Below are positions 1 through 6,206 of a stretch of DNA of 13,341 bases, one piece after another. Location of the stretch: the NCBI GenBank assembly GCA_947178045.1, contig CAMWWR010000012.1, positions 1-13,341 of the forward strand, read 5' to 3'. The number at the start of each line of letters is the position of its first letter. Position 1 is the first letter of the stretch. Under the pieces are notes generated by a model that made no database searches, was not told the DNA's origin, and was given only the letters and a program-made list of their open reading frames with translations. The translations under genes were made by a program, and so were the position numbers. This DNA comes from an uncultured Clostridia bacterium. GTDB lineage: Bacteria > Bacillota > Clostridia > Lachnospirales > Lachnospiraceae.

Positions 1-960
1 GCGGATATTATCACGGATGAATGGCGCAGCGACGACATGAAGCAGGGCTGGGTCGGCGTGTTTGTCGGCGAGGACGAGAAGCCGTGGAAACGCTTTCCGC
101 TGGAGGCGGAGGAGGCGGAGTATCTTATTTTTGACCGCGTCGAATATGCGCGCTCGAAGGGGATATCGTCGGAGGAGCTGCCGAAGGAGCTGAGTGTGCG
201 CATCGTGAAATTTTCGGAGCTGGCGTTCGGGATGTGCGGAATCCGCTACCTGCTAACGGATGAGGGGGCGGAGCTTCGCCCCCTGCCGCAGAGGAAGAAG
301 CGGATTGAATTTATCGGGGATTCCATCACCTGTGGCTACGGCATCGAAGGTGTGTGGAATGTGGATGTGTTCAACACGCCGCAGGAGAACCCGTACAAGG
401 ATTATGCTCTGCGCATGGCCGGAGCGCTGGATGCGGATTATCAGCTGGTGTCATGGAGCGGTATCGGCCTGATTTCCGACTGGATTCCGCCGGAGCGCGA
501 TACGCCGGACGAGACGGTGCTGATTCCGCAGCTCTATCCGTACACGGCGTATACCCTGAGCAGGAAGCTTGGAATTGAGCCGGAGCAATGGGATGTTTCG
601 CGGTTTACACCGGATCTTGTCGTGATTCATCTCGGTACGAACGACGACAGCTACACGCGGGAAAAGCCGGAGCGTGAGGCTGTCTTTGCGGAAGCATACC
701 GCAGGCTGTACCACAGAGTGCGCGAGAATTACAGCGAGGCGGAGATTGTTTGCTGTCTTGGCCTGATGGTGCGCACGCTTTGCCCGGTCGTGGAGAGGCT
801 GGTCGGCGAGCTGCGCGCAGCGGGGGACGAGCATATCCACTATGTTGAACTGGACAGGCAGCTGGAGGAGGACGGGATCGCCGCCGACTGGCATCCGAGT
901 GAGACAACGCACAGAAAGGCGGCGGAAAGGCTGACGGAGTTCTGCCGGGGGCTTTTCTGA
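1..960 (+). CDS. CE2-type SGNH carbohydrate esterase, 5' truncated by window edge
   Basis: The reading frame is open from base 1, so the ATG at 37 is probably internal and the true start lies outside. Numbering from that Met, residues 1-80 look like the N-terminal beta-sandwich of CE2 enzymes (GWVGVFVGED near the start). Residues 88-307 form an SGNH hydrolase: block I GDSITCGYG (94-102, nucleophile Ser96), an oxyanion Gly in SGIG (141-144), block III GTND (200-203) and block V DWHPS (284-288, Asp284 and His286). All catalytic elements are present. Family knowledge: CE2 enzymes remove O-acetyl groups from xylan, mannan or glucan side chains. No signal peptide can be judged because the N-terminus is missing. 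The stop at 958-960 is followed at once by a palindrome (963-989) that could end transcription. Substrate is not determinable from sequence; the fold and family call is strong. Confidence 0.85.
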   Translation, partial: ADIITDEWRSDDMKQGWVGVFVGEDEKPWKRFPLEAEEAEYLIFDRVEYARSKGISSEELPKELSVRIVKFSELAFGMCGIRYLLTDEGAELRPLPQRKKRIEFIGDSITCGYGIEGVWNVDVFNTPQENPYKDYALRMAGALDADYQLVSWSGIGLISDWIPPERDTPDETVLIPQLYPYTAYTLSRKLGIEPEQWDVSRFTPDLVVIHLGTNDDSYTREKPEREAVFAEAYRRLYHRVRENYSEAEIVCCLGLMVRTLCPVVERLVGELRAAGDEHIHYVELDRQLEEDGIAADWHPSETTHRKAAERLTEFCRGLF

Positions 961-962
961 TC

Positions 963-989
963 TAAGGCGTTGATTAAAGCACTTCCTTA
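963..989. repeat. Short imperfect palindrome related to the MITE ends at 5852-5977
   Basis: A 27-nt imperfect palindrome starts with TAAGG and ends with CCTTA, two bases after the esterase stop. Read on the minus strand it begins TAAGGAAGTGCTTTAATCA, which closely matches the left end of the MITE-like element (TAAGGAAGCGCTGATTTAATC). It may be a solo end or an internally deleted copy of that element. It also sits between two convergent genes, where it could fold as a weak transcription stop. The TA at both ends would fit a TA target duplication, but with so short a copy this is inference. Confidence 0.5.
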
Positions 990-1383
990 AAGCGCATAAT
1001 CCCCATGGAAGATACCGGTCGGTCAGGTATTTGTCAATCTCAGCCAGAAATCCGGTAAATGACACGCCGAATTCTCCATACCATTCATTTTCATAATCGT
1101 AGTACGCCACCGTCTGCCGTGTTGTGTTCCAAACAATCCAGAGCGTGCAGTAATTTTCCACCTCTTTTGTCAGTAGAACACATTTGCGGCGGGCGAGGCG
1201 GAGCAGTGTCAGATCGTAGGGGGCATTCCCTTCGCGTTACGGATGGTAGGATCGGCACCGTGCGACAGGAGATAGCACACGACATCCGATGTGTACCCAT
1301 CCCTATATGGCAGCTTATCTCTCATGTCCAATAGGATCATCCCACCTTGCGGAGGGTCCTCACTTCCTTCGTTCTGCCTGGCG
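990..1383 (-). pseudogene. Frameshifted fragment of an ankyrin-repeat protein with a possible SUKH-like C-terminal tail
   Basis: One minus-strand frame reads DVVCYLLSHGADPTIRNAKG (about 1290-1230), a clear ankyrin repeat, and then hits a stop. Shifting frame by one base at the G run 1228-1230 (GGG on the minus strand) restores NAPYDLTLLRLARRK, the expected continuation of the ankyrin motif, followed by about 50 more residues (YYDYENEWYGEF, then SFTGFLAEIDKYL). One missing G explains the break. The tail resembles the end of SMI1/KNR4 (SUKH) immunity-type domains, but it is short and this is a weak inference. No credible start codon or ribosome binding site was found: the fragment begins right after the stop of the upstream lipoprotein gene, so the 5' part appears lost. 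Its 3' end runs into the palindrome at 963-989. A sequencing error in the G run is the alternative to real decay. Confidence 0.6.
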
Positions 1384-1389
1384 CATCCT

Positions 1390-3105
1390 CTAATAATACT
1401 TACTGTACAGCGGTACAATCCTGTCAACCTGTGTCTGTAGCAGCCTGTATTCGGTGCCTTCCCTGACATACAGTTCATGATATCCTTCACTTGCCAAAGA
1501 AGCATTCTCATTCTCTGCAAGGATATACAGGTTGGACTTCGTGATACATACATCCACCACACCACTGTATTCCTTTATGCATTCGCCATCCCTCTTTACT
1601 TTATACAAATCTCCCGGTCTTCCCTCAGTCTCACGACACAGCACAAAAAACTCATCCTCCGCAGAGCAGTATACTTCGGCAGCACCGGTTATCCCCACAG
1701 CTTTCGGGCGCTCCAATGTGTCAGGCGTACACATCCACAATGTACCATCCACTCCAATAAAGCATACTTTGGAACCGTCCGATGTGGCGGCAAATGGCTT
1801 GGCTATTGTGAGTCCGCTCTCTTCATCAAATGTATCCATGCCGCAGGGTTCCTTGCAGTACTGCACCTCTGGCTTCCTGGCGGACATGTCATAACAAGCA
1901 ATCTGTGTCCCTGATATGCACCATAGTTTCCTGCCGTCCTGCGAACGAAACACATTGCTGTTGACATCCGAAATGACTTCCGTCAATTCCATGTTTTCGT
2001 CCAGCCTCACAATGGAAAAACCGTCATTCTCCGCCATGTCATCCCGAACCATGCAATATAAATTGTCAGGAACCGAATCTGATATGTAACCTTCTGGAAC
2101 AGTATACATAAGATAACTCCCTGTTTTTCTCCATTTCCAATCCATAACAGCATAATAATAGGCAAACTTGTCCAAAGACATCAAACTCTCGTTCCCACTG
2201 CTGATATGCGTGGGAACATTCTCCCCATCCCGGCAGGAATAATAATAGTACGCTTCCTGCGGTATGTACCCGAAAAGTATTTCTCCCTGTTCCGCATTAT
2301 GCGCAACGATATCCAGGTATGAAAAATCCTCTGTCGACCAATCCATGATTTTACGCCACTCCCCGGAGAAAGTGTACAGTTCCGTGTCACAGGTACTGCC
2401 CCATATACTGTAAATACCATATATGTACTGCCCTGAAATAAAAACTTCACCGGGACATTTCTGCGGCTCGTTTCCATTTACGCTTAAATACCAGTAATCT
2501 TCATCAAACAGTGATACTATGGCACCGTCGCCAGAGATTCTTACCGCCCGCATTTTGTCTGAAATATTCCTGCTTTCACCGCCAGATACATCCCAACGGG
2601 CGGCATCCAGGTCAGACTTCCCATATATAATGACATTCCCGGACTCACCAAGGAAAAAATACTCGACCGGTGCCGGGATGATACTTTCCACCCCATTTTG
2701 ATAAATATACACCTCTCCATTTTCTTCCCTCTGGATGGCTATTGTTCCGTCTTCAGCCACCTGAAGCCTTCCATACTGAAGGTCATCATATAAATCCCAT
2801 GCCCGTGTACCCACCTCTCTACCGCATTTCCTGTTTTGTGCATCAACTACTACATATCCCCCGCTTCCAAAATCAGTCACGCTTATTACGGCAATGCAGT
2901 CCGGCAATGCTGGCAGGGAGTGATGGCCGTCACCCTCATTTTCTGCCGAATCCGCAGCGCCGCATGAAATCATCAACAAACCTGACATTATACTCAGCGC
3001 CGCAAAAAGAATCTTTCGTACTTTTTCTCCTATCGTTACCCCTCCTTGTTTTCTCCTTTTCGTTTTTTCCCTGTTTTTCCCGCGTCCTGAAATTCTGTCC
3101 GCCAT
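1390..3105 (-). CDS. Putative beta-propeller lipoprotein (571 aa)
   Basis: The chosen start is the ATG at 3105, which has GGGAGG six bases upstream. A longer in-frame start at 3126 has less support. The N-terminus has a long basic stretch (about residues 1-31), a hydrophobic segment (KILFAALSIMSGLLM) and then ISCG, a plausible though non-ideal lipobox with the lipidated Cys near residue 49. The mature part has many short strand-turn-strand units with recurring aromatic and Asp/Gly turns (VAEDGTIAIQ, SGDGAIVSLF, SQDGRKLWCIS, TSDGSKVCFIG, GVDGTLWMC), typical of a WD40/PQQ-like propeller. No catalytic motif is visible, so an extracellular binding or scaffold role is inference. A second SD-like AGGAG precedes a GTA codon just before RKILFAAL, where a lipoprotein would normally begin, so an ancestral start may have been lost there. 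Base composition is AT-richer than the flanking chromosome. Confidence 0.7.
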   Translation of the reverse strand: MADRISGRGKNREKTKRRKQGGVTIGEKVRKILFAALSIMSGLLMISCGAADSAENEGDGHHSLPALPDCIAVISVTDFGSGGYVVVDAQNRKCGREVGTRAWDLYDDLQYGRLQVAEDGTIAIQREENGEVYIYQNGVESIIPAPVEYFFLGESGNVIIYGKSDLDAARWDVSGGESRNISDKMRAVRISGDGAIVSLFDEDYWYLSVNGNEPQKCPGEVFISGQYIYGIYSIWGSTCDTELYTFSGEWRKIMDWSTEDFSYLDIVAHNAEQGEILFGYIPQEAYYYYSCRDGENVPTHISSGNESLMSLDKFAYYYAVMDWKWRKTGSYLMYTVPEGYISDSVPDNLYCMVRDDMAENDGFSIVRLDENMELTEVISDVNSNVFRSQDGRKLWCISGTQIACYDMSARKPEVQYCKEPCGMDTFDEESGLTIAKPFAATSDGSKVCFIGVDGTLWMCTPDTLERPKAVGITGAAEVYCSAEDEFFVLCRETEGRPGDLYKVKRDGECIKEYSGVVDVCITKSNLYILAENENASLASEGYHELYVREGTEYRLLQTQVDRIVPLYSKYY

Positions 3106-3286
3106 ATTCTTCCTCCCGTTCCACAAAGTATTTGTGTAACATCCCCTGTGCTATATAACCCCAAAATATATAATATTCATATACATCTCCTGACTTGTCC
3201 ACAATTCTGTTATCCACATAACTGATGGCGGCGCAGACAATCCCCAGGCCTGCAATAACCAATATACTTATGATTCCATCTAACAT
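2936..3286 (-). CDS. Small membrane protein, hypothetical, overlapping the lipoprotein gene start
   Basis: ATG at 3286 follows AAGGAT at suitable spacing. The 116-aa product has one N-terminal hydrophobic helix (GIISILVIAGLGIVCAAISYV, about residues 4-24), then an acidic/aromatic segment (YEYYIFWGYIAQGML) and a very basic, lysine/arginine-rich tail. The last 57 codons or so overlap the lipoprotein gene (start 3105) in another frame. The first 60 residues look like real protein; the basic tail may only be a by-product of the A-rich DNA encoding the lipoprotein n-region. No family is recognised. The close overlap suggests co-transcription and translational coupling with the lipoprotein. Confidence 0.45.
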   Translation of the reverse strand: MLDGIISILVIAGLGIVCAAISYVDNRIVDKSGDVYEYYIFWGYIAQGMLHKYFVEREEEYGGQNFRTREKQGKNEKEKTRRGNDRRKSTKDSFCGAEYNVRFVDDFMRRCGFGRK

Positions 3287-3329
3287 AACATATCCTTCCC
3301 AAAAAACTTTATGAAAGAAGGTCTCTCTA

Positions 3330-3416
3330 TGAATAGTTTACACGCCATCAGCTTAGAAAGCAATAGCCGAATTAAAATAAAGGGTGTTAGTCGTTACAGT
3401 TCAGCCTACTTGTAAT
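3330..3416 (+). pseudogene. N-terminal fragment of a probable IS1380-type transposase
   Basis: ATG at 3330 opens a 28-codon frame beginning MNSLHAISLESNSRIKI, which resembles the usual opening residues of clostridial IS1380-family transposases (from memory of the family; no search run). After about codon 17 the similarity stops and the frame ends at TAA 3414-3416. This suggests that other DNA joined or replaced the gene at about 3380. Only the first few percent of a transposase would remain, so it cannot be functional. Confidence 0.35.
3335..3363 (-). promoter_or_regulatory. Candidate promoter for the small membrane protein and lipoprotein genes
   Basis: On the minus strand TTGCTT (-35, 3363-3358) and TAAACT (-10, 3340-3335) are separated by exactly 17 bases, about 45 nt upstream of the start codon at 3286. 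Each hexamer is only a partial match to sigma-A consensus, so this is a tentative call based on spacing and position. Confidence 0.3.
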
Positions 3417-3509
3417 CATCCGCAACTATTTTACCAGATGCCAGTTACAAAAAAATCGCTTTTTTCCTGTACTTGTGTTATACTGTCTTTAAATTCAGGC
3501 AGGGGGTGA

Positions 3510-3739
3510 TCTTTTTTTGGCGGCAATTATGAATGTGGGTTATATAAACAGCTTATGGAAGTCATGGAACATTTTGATTCTGTTGAAAAAACGTTTCAAA
3601 AAGAGATCAACAACCTAAATAATAAAATTTCTGATCTGGAAAAGAGAACCGGCATCTGGAGGAAGAACTGTTCAACCAGCCCTCATTTATTCAGGCTTTG
3701 TACCCTGAATTCATGCGAGAAGTTCGAGATATTTATTAA
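3510..3739 (+). pseudogene. Frameshifted coiled-coil fragment, possibly the N-terminus of an IS66-type transposase
   Basis: The frame is open from 3510 (after TGA 3507-3509) and reads YECGLYKQLMEVMEHFDS, then a heptad-rich coiled coil (EINNLNNKISDLEK). At the A run near 3640 a one-base shift continues the coiled coil as ENRHLEEELFNQPSFIQALY and ends MREVRDIY at TAA 3737-3739. A single lost A in GGAAAAGAG explains the shift. The LYKQLMEVME opening followed by a coiled coil resembles the N-terminus of IS66-family TnpC proteins, but the C-terminal part does not, so the family call is weak. Without the shift the first frame runs on to 3797 as an unconvincing 80-aa ORF from ATG 3555. A fragment of a mobile element is the best reading. 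Confidence 0.35.
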
Positions 3740-3821
3740 TGAAGATTGTCTGAAATTTGTGACAATAGCCGAAATAGAGAAATCGGTGTCAAAATAAAAA
3801 TAACTGTGGAGGGAAAAGAAA

Positions 3822-4535
3822 ATGAGCGAAGATGAAAGGGTCGAATTTACACAGAAGTGGATCGAGGATGCAGTAAAAAAGCTGCTGCAAAAAGAGGACA
3901 TTTACGAAAGCGATATGGAGAAAATCAAGTATCTCCGTATCGGCGAGAACTACTATAACAGCTACATGATCGAAATGAGTACGGAGACGCCGCCGGACCC
4001 CTTCTGTGACACAGACGGTGGCGATGAGTGGGGAACCGGCGGCGACGGCGCCACCGTGACCGGCAGATTCATCAAGCTTTACATAGATTACGCGAAGGAG
4101 AATCCCTTTGAGTATATCGATTCGGAGACAGGGAAGCGCTCTTTGCAGCTTTCGCAATATGACTTTTGGAAAGAGTTTGAAGAGGAATATGAGGAAACGG
4201 AGCCGGAAGAGGATGGGGAGGACTGGAAAGACACGGTGAAGAAATGGAAATCTTTTGAGAAAACCATCCTGTGTGAAACATACCTGGAGAAATTTGACGA
4301 CGACGATGCCTACGAGGAGTGGTACCAGCGAACAGGGCGAACGATCCAGTGGGACATTAGCCTGTTTACCGGGCTGGAGGTGCTGCGGACTCAGGGGGCA
4401 GAATATAAGAATATGAATTTTCTGAGAACAATGCCGCTGTTGCGGGTATGGGAGGTGGTAGAGACCAAGTTTGCCTCCCTGGCAGGCATGGACGATCTGG
4501 TGCGGTTGAAGCAGCTTTGCTGCTGGCTGGATTAA
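3822..4535 (+). CDS. Acidic leucine-rich protein of unknown function (237 aa)
   Basis: ATG at 3822 has a strong GGAGGG eight bases upstream. The product has no signal peptide or membrane segment and should be cytoplasmic. It is very acidic in the middle (EEEYEETEPEEDGEDW at about 120-135 and DDDDAYEEW at 160-167). The last 60 residues have leucine spacing like leucine-rich repeats (FTGLEVLRTQG, MNFLRTMPLLRVWEV, MDDLVRLKQLCCWLD) and end abruptly, so the repeat array may be truncated. A shorter similar stretch is at 31-40 (DMEKIKYLRI). No catalytic motif is visible. Its setting among decayed elements and an ankyrin fragment fits the accessory or immunity-protein genes found in such islands, but that is inference. 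A terminator follows directly at 4555-4605, so it is probably monocistronic. Confidence 0.7.
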   Translation: MSEDERVEFTQKWIEDAVKKLLQKEDIYESDMEKIKYLRIGENYYNSYMIEMSTETPPDPFCDTDGGDEWGTGGDGATVTGRFIKLYIDYAKENPFEYIDSETGKRSLQLSQYDFWKEFEEEYEETEPEEDGEDWKDTVKKWKSFEKTILCETYLEKFDDDDAYEEWYQRTGRTIQWDISLFTGLEVLRTQGAEYKNMNFLRTMPLLRVWEVVETKFASLAGMDDLVRLKQLCCWLD

Positions 4536-4543
4536 AACAGGCA

Positions 4544-4573
4544 TTGACATATTAGGCTGATGACTTCTGTGAT
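4544..4573 (+). promoter_or_regulatory. Candidate promoter for the antiporter gene
   Basis: A perfect -35 TTGACA (4544-4549) is followed after 18 bases by TGTGAT (4568-4573), a 4/6 match to the -10 consensus. Transcription would start near 4580, inside the terminator hairpin of the upstream gene, so only its right arm would be in the message. Plausible but unproven. Confidence 0.3.
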
Positions 4574-4605
4574 TATAGTGATCGCAGAAGGACATCGGCT
4601 TTTTT
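4555..4605 (+). terminator. Intrinsic terminator after the leucine-rich protein gene
   Basis: The left arm GGCTGATGACTTCTGTGAT pairs with ATCGCAGAAGGACATCGGC through about 16 base pairs with G-U wobbles and one bulge, around the loop TATAGTG. A run of six T follows the stem. It lies 20 bases after the stop at 4533-4535 and insulates the next gene. Confidence 0.8.
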
Positions 4606-4627
4606 ACATTCAAAAGGAGGATTATTT

Positions 4628-5854
4628 ATGTTGACATCACTCGCACTAATTTTTCTCGTCGGTCTTGCCATGGCTTCCATTTGCCAGAAAATAAAACTTC
4701 CCCGTATTATTGGCATGCTGGTTACGGGGATTGTTTTAGGACAGTACGCACTTAATCTTTTAGACACTTCCATTTTGGGCATATCTGCTGATTTACGGCA
4801 AATGGCTTTAGTGATTATTTTAATCAAAGCCGGATTATCCTTAAATATCAGCGACTTAAAGAAAGTAGGGCGTCCGGCGGTCTTAATGTCCTTTTTACCC
4901 GCAGTTTTTGAGATACTGGCATTTGTTCTGTTTGCGCCGTCTGTTCTCGGAATAACGCTGATTGATGCCGCTATCATGGGCGCGGTTCTCGGCGCGGTAT
5001 CTCCGGCGGTTGTTGTGCCGAGAATGGTACAGCTGATAGAAACAAAATACGGAACAAAAAAAGGTATTCCGCAGCTTATTTTAGCCGGAGCGTCCCTGGA
5101 TGATGTTTTTGTCATTGTACTGTTTTCAACCTTTATCGGAATGGCACAAGGAAATACAGTAAATATTGTAGAGTTTATTAATATTCCTGTTTCGATTATT
5201 TTGGGCATATTGATTGGGGCAGTTGCGGGGGTTCTTCTGTCTGCTTTTTTTGAAACCCAATATGCACACAGGCATTATGTACGCAATAGCAAAAAAGTTA
5301 TTATTGTCCTGGGAACAGCTTTTTTGCTGATTGCTTTGGAAGAATGGCTAAAAAATATTATCCCTGTTTCCGGACTTCTTGCGGTTATGAGCATGGCTTG
5401 TATGTTACAGGTAAAAAGTGTTGCTTCTGTTTCGGCTCGTCTTTCTGAAAAATTTGGCAAGCTGTGGATTGCCGCTGAGGTTATTTTGTTTGTGCTTGTG
5501 GGGGCAGCGGTTGATATTCGTTATACTTTGGAAGCGGGACCTGGTGCGGTTCTTTTGATTATTACCGCGCTTATATTCCGTTCTGTTGGCGTTTATTTAT
5601 GCTTAATCGGCACAAGACTCAATTTAAAAGAAAAGATATTCTGCGTCATTGCATATCTTCCAAAGGCTACGGTTCAAGCCGCTATTGGTTCTGTTCCATT
5701 ATCTTTGGGGCTGCCCTGCGGGAATATTGTGTTGTCGGTAGCCGTATTGTCAATCATAATTACTGCTCCGTTAGGTGCATTTGGAATGGATATGACATAT
5801 CAGCATTTGCTGGAGAAAGAAACAAAAGCAGATGATAACATGGGAAAATGTTAA
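4628..5854 (+). CDS. Cation:proton antiporter, CPA superfamily (Na+/H+ exchanger domain), 408 aa
   Basis: ATG at 4628 is preceded by AGGAGG at ideal spacing. The protein is almost entirely hydrophobic, with about 11-13 membrane helices and the usual length of a bare Na_H_Exchanger membrane domain; there is no C-terminal TrkA-N domain. Visible signatures are LPRIIGMLVTGIVLG (24-38, first helices), SPAVVVPRM (125-133, the unwound crossover helix), SLDD (156-159, the double-Asp ion-binding motif of electrogenic antiporters) and LPKATVQAAIG, with a Lys in a late helix. It should exchange Na+ or K+ for H+ across the plasma membrane in pH or salt homeostasis; the ion is not readable from sequence. 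The gene is AT-richer than the flanking chromosome. Its TAA stop (5852-5854) lies in the left end of the MITE-like element, so the native C-terminus may have been a few residues longer. Confidence 0.9.
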   Translation: MLTSLALIFLVGLAMASICQKIKLPRIIGMLVTGIVLGQYALNLLDTSILGISADLRQMALVIILIKAGLSLNISDLKKVGRPAVLMSFLPAVFEILAFVLFAPSVLGITLIDAAIMGAVLGAVSPAVVVPRMVQLIETKYGTKKGIPQLILAGASLDDVFVIVLFSTFIGMAQGNTVNIVEFINIPVSIILGILIGAVAGVLLSAFFETQYAHRHYVRNSKKVIIVLGTAFLLIALEEWLKNIIPVSGLLAVMSMACMLQVKSVASVSARLSEKFGKLWIAAEVILFVLVGAAVDIRYTLEAGPGAVLLIITALIFRSVGVYLCLIGTRLNLKEKIFCVIAYLPKATVQAAIGSVPLSLGLPCGNIVLSVAVLSIIITAPLGAFGMDMTYQHLLEKETKADDNMGKC

Positions 5855-5977
5855 GGAAGCGCTGATTTAATCAGCACTTCCCCAGAGCCTCCGGCGGATG
5901 CACACGGATTTGCCAGGGAATATGCCGCTTCGCGGCGCAAATCCGGTGCTGGAAACGCTTTAAACAGCGTTTCCTTA
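5852..5977. mobile_element. MITE-like structured element with terminal inverted repeats (126 bp)
   Basis: The element begins TAAGGAAGCGCT and ends with the complement of TAAGGAAACGCT, so its ends are 11/12 inverted repeats. Each end is also a palindrome: GGAAGCGCTGATT (5855-5867) pairs with 5869-5881 with one mismatch, and GGAAACGCT (5951-5959) pairs perfectly with 5966-5974. The middle adds two nested stems: GGATTTGC (5906-5913) with 5937-5944, enclosing GCCGC (5924-5928) with 5932-5936. There is no coding capacity. TA at both outer edges would fit a TA target duplication, as made by IS630/Tc1-type transposases (inference). A related short palindrome lies at 963-989. It provides the stop codon of the antiporter gene and may act as a terminator or RNA-stabilising structure. 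Confidence 0.6.
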
Positions 5978-5985
5978 TATTGATA

Positions 5986-6156
5986 TTTCATGATAGTGAG
6001 GAGAATGCTATTAAGTATCGGCAGCTGCCCTTGAAGAAGAATAAAGTGGTGCCGGGGATTTCGCGGAACGGCGGAATCGACGCTTTGCTTCTTTTGATTG
6101 ATATTGTGACTGTAAAACAGGAGTTGTGCCATCCGGCACAACTCCTGCTGCAATAA
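5986..6156 (+). pseudogene. Coding-like remnant of an unidentified gene
   Basis: Directly after the MITE one frame reads FHDSEENAIKYRQLPLKKNK, then VVPGISRNGGIDALLLLIDIV, and stays open to TAA 6154-6156. The composition looks protein-like, but there is no start codon or SD at the left side: the frame simply runs out of the MITE. It may be the 3' end of a gene whose 5' part was lost. The last 12 codons are the pckA terminator hairpin, so the true coding end may be earlier. No family is recognised and a chance open frame is possible. Confidence 0.25.
6118..6147 (-). terminator. Intrinsic terminator of pckA
   Basis: CAGGAGTTGTGCC (6118-6130) and its exact complement (6135-6147) form a perfect 13-bp stem with a 4-base loop. 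Read on the minus strand the stem is followed by TTTTAC. It lies 60 bases beyond the pckA stop. On the plus strand no T run follows, so it is assigned to pckA. Confidence 0.75.
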
Positions 6157-6206
6157 TCGTGATTTTCGGATTTTGGAATCCCGCCTTCGGGAATCTGCCA
6201 ATCAGC

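Noticed and set aside
451..1161. 236-codon minus-strand frame overlapping the esterase
   Set aside because: Only the first 57 codons or so (about 990-1161) look like protein, and they belong to the ankyrin remnant. The rest is antisense to the esterase.
3456..3484. Possible plus-strand promoter with TATACT at 3479-3484
   Set aside because: The -10 is good but the base positions 17 upstream (TCGCTT) are a poor -35, and the gene it would drive is decayed.
3789..4613. 274-codon open frame on the minus strand
   Set aside because: Shadow of the 237-aa plus-strand gene, which has a strong SD and its own terminator; the minus frame has no SD and is Leu/His/Pro-rich.
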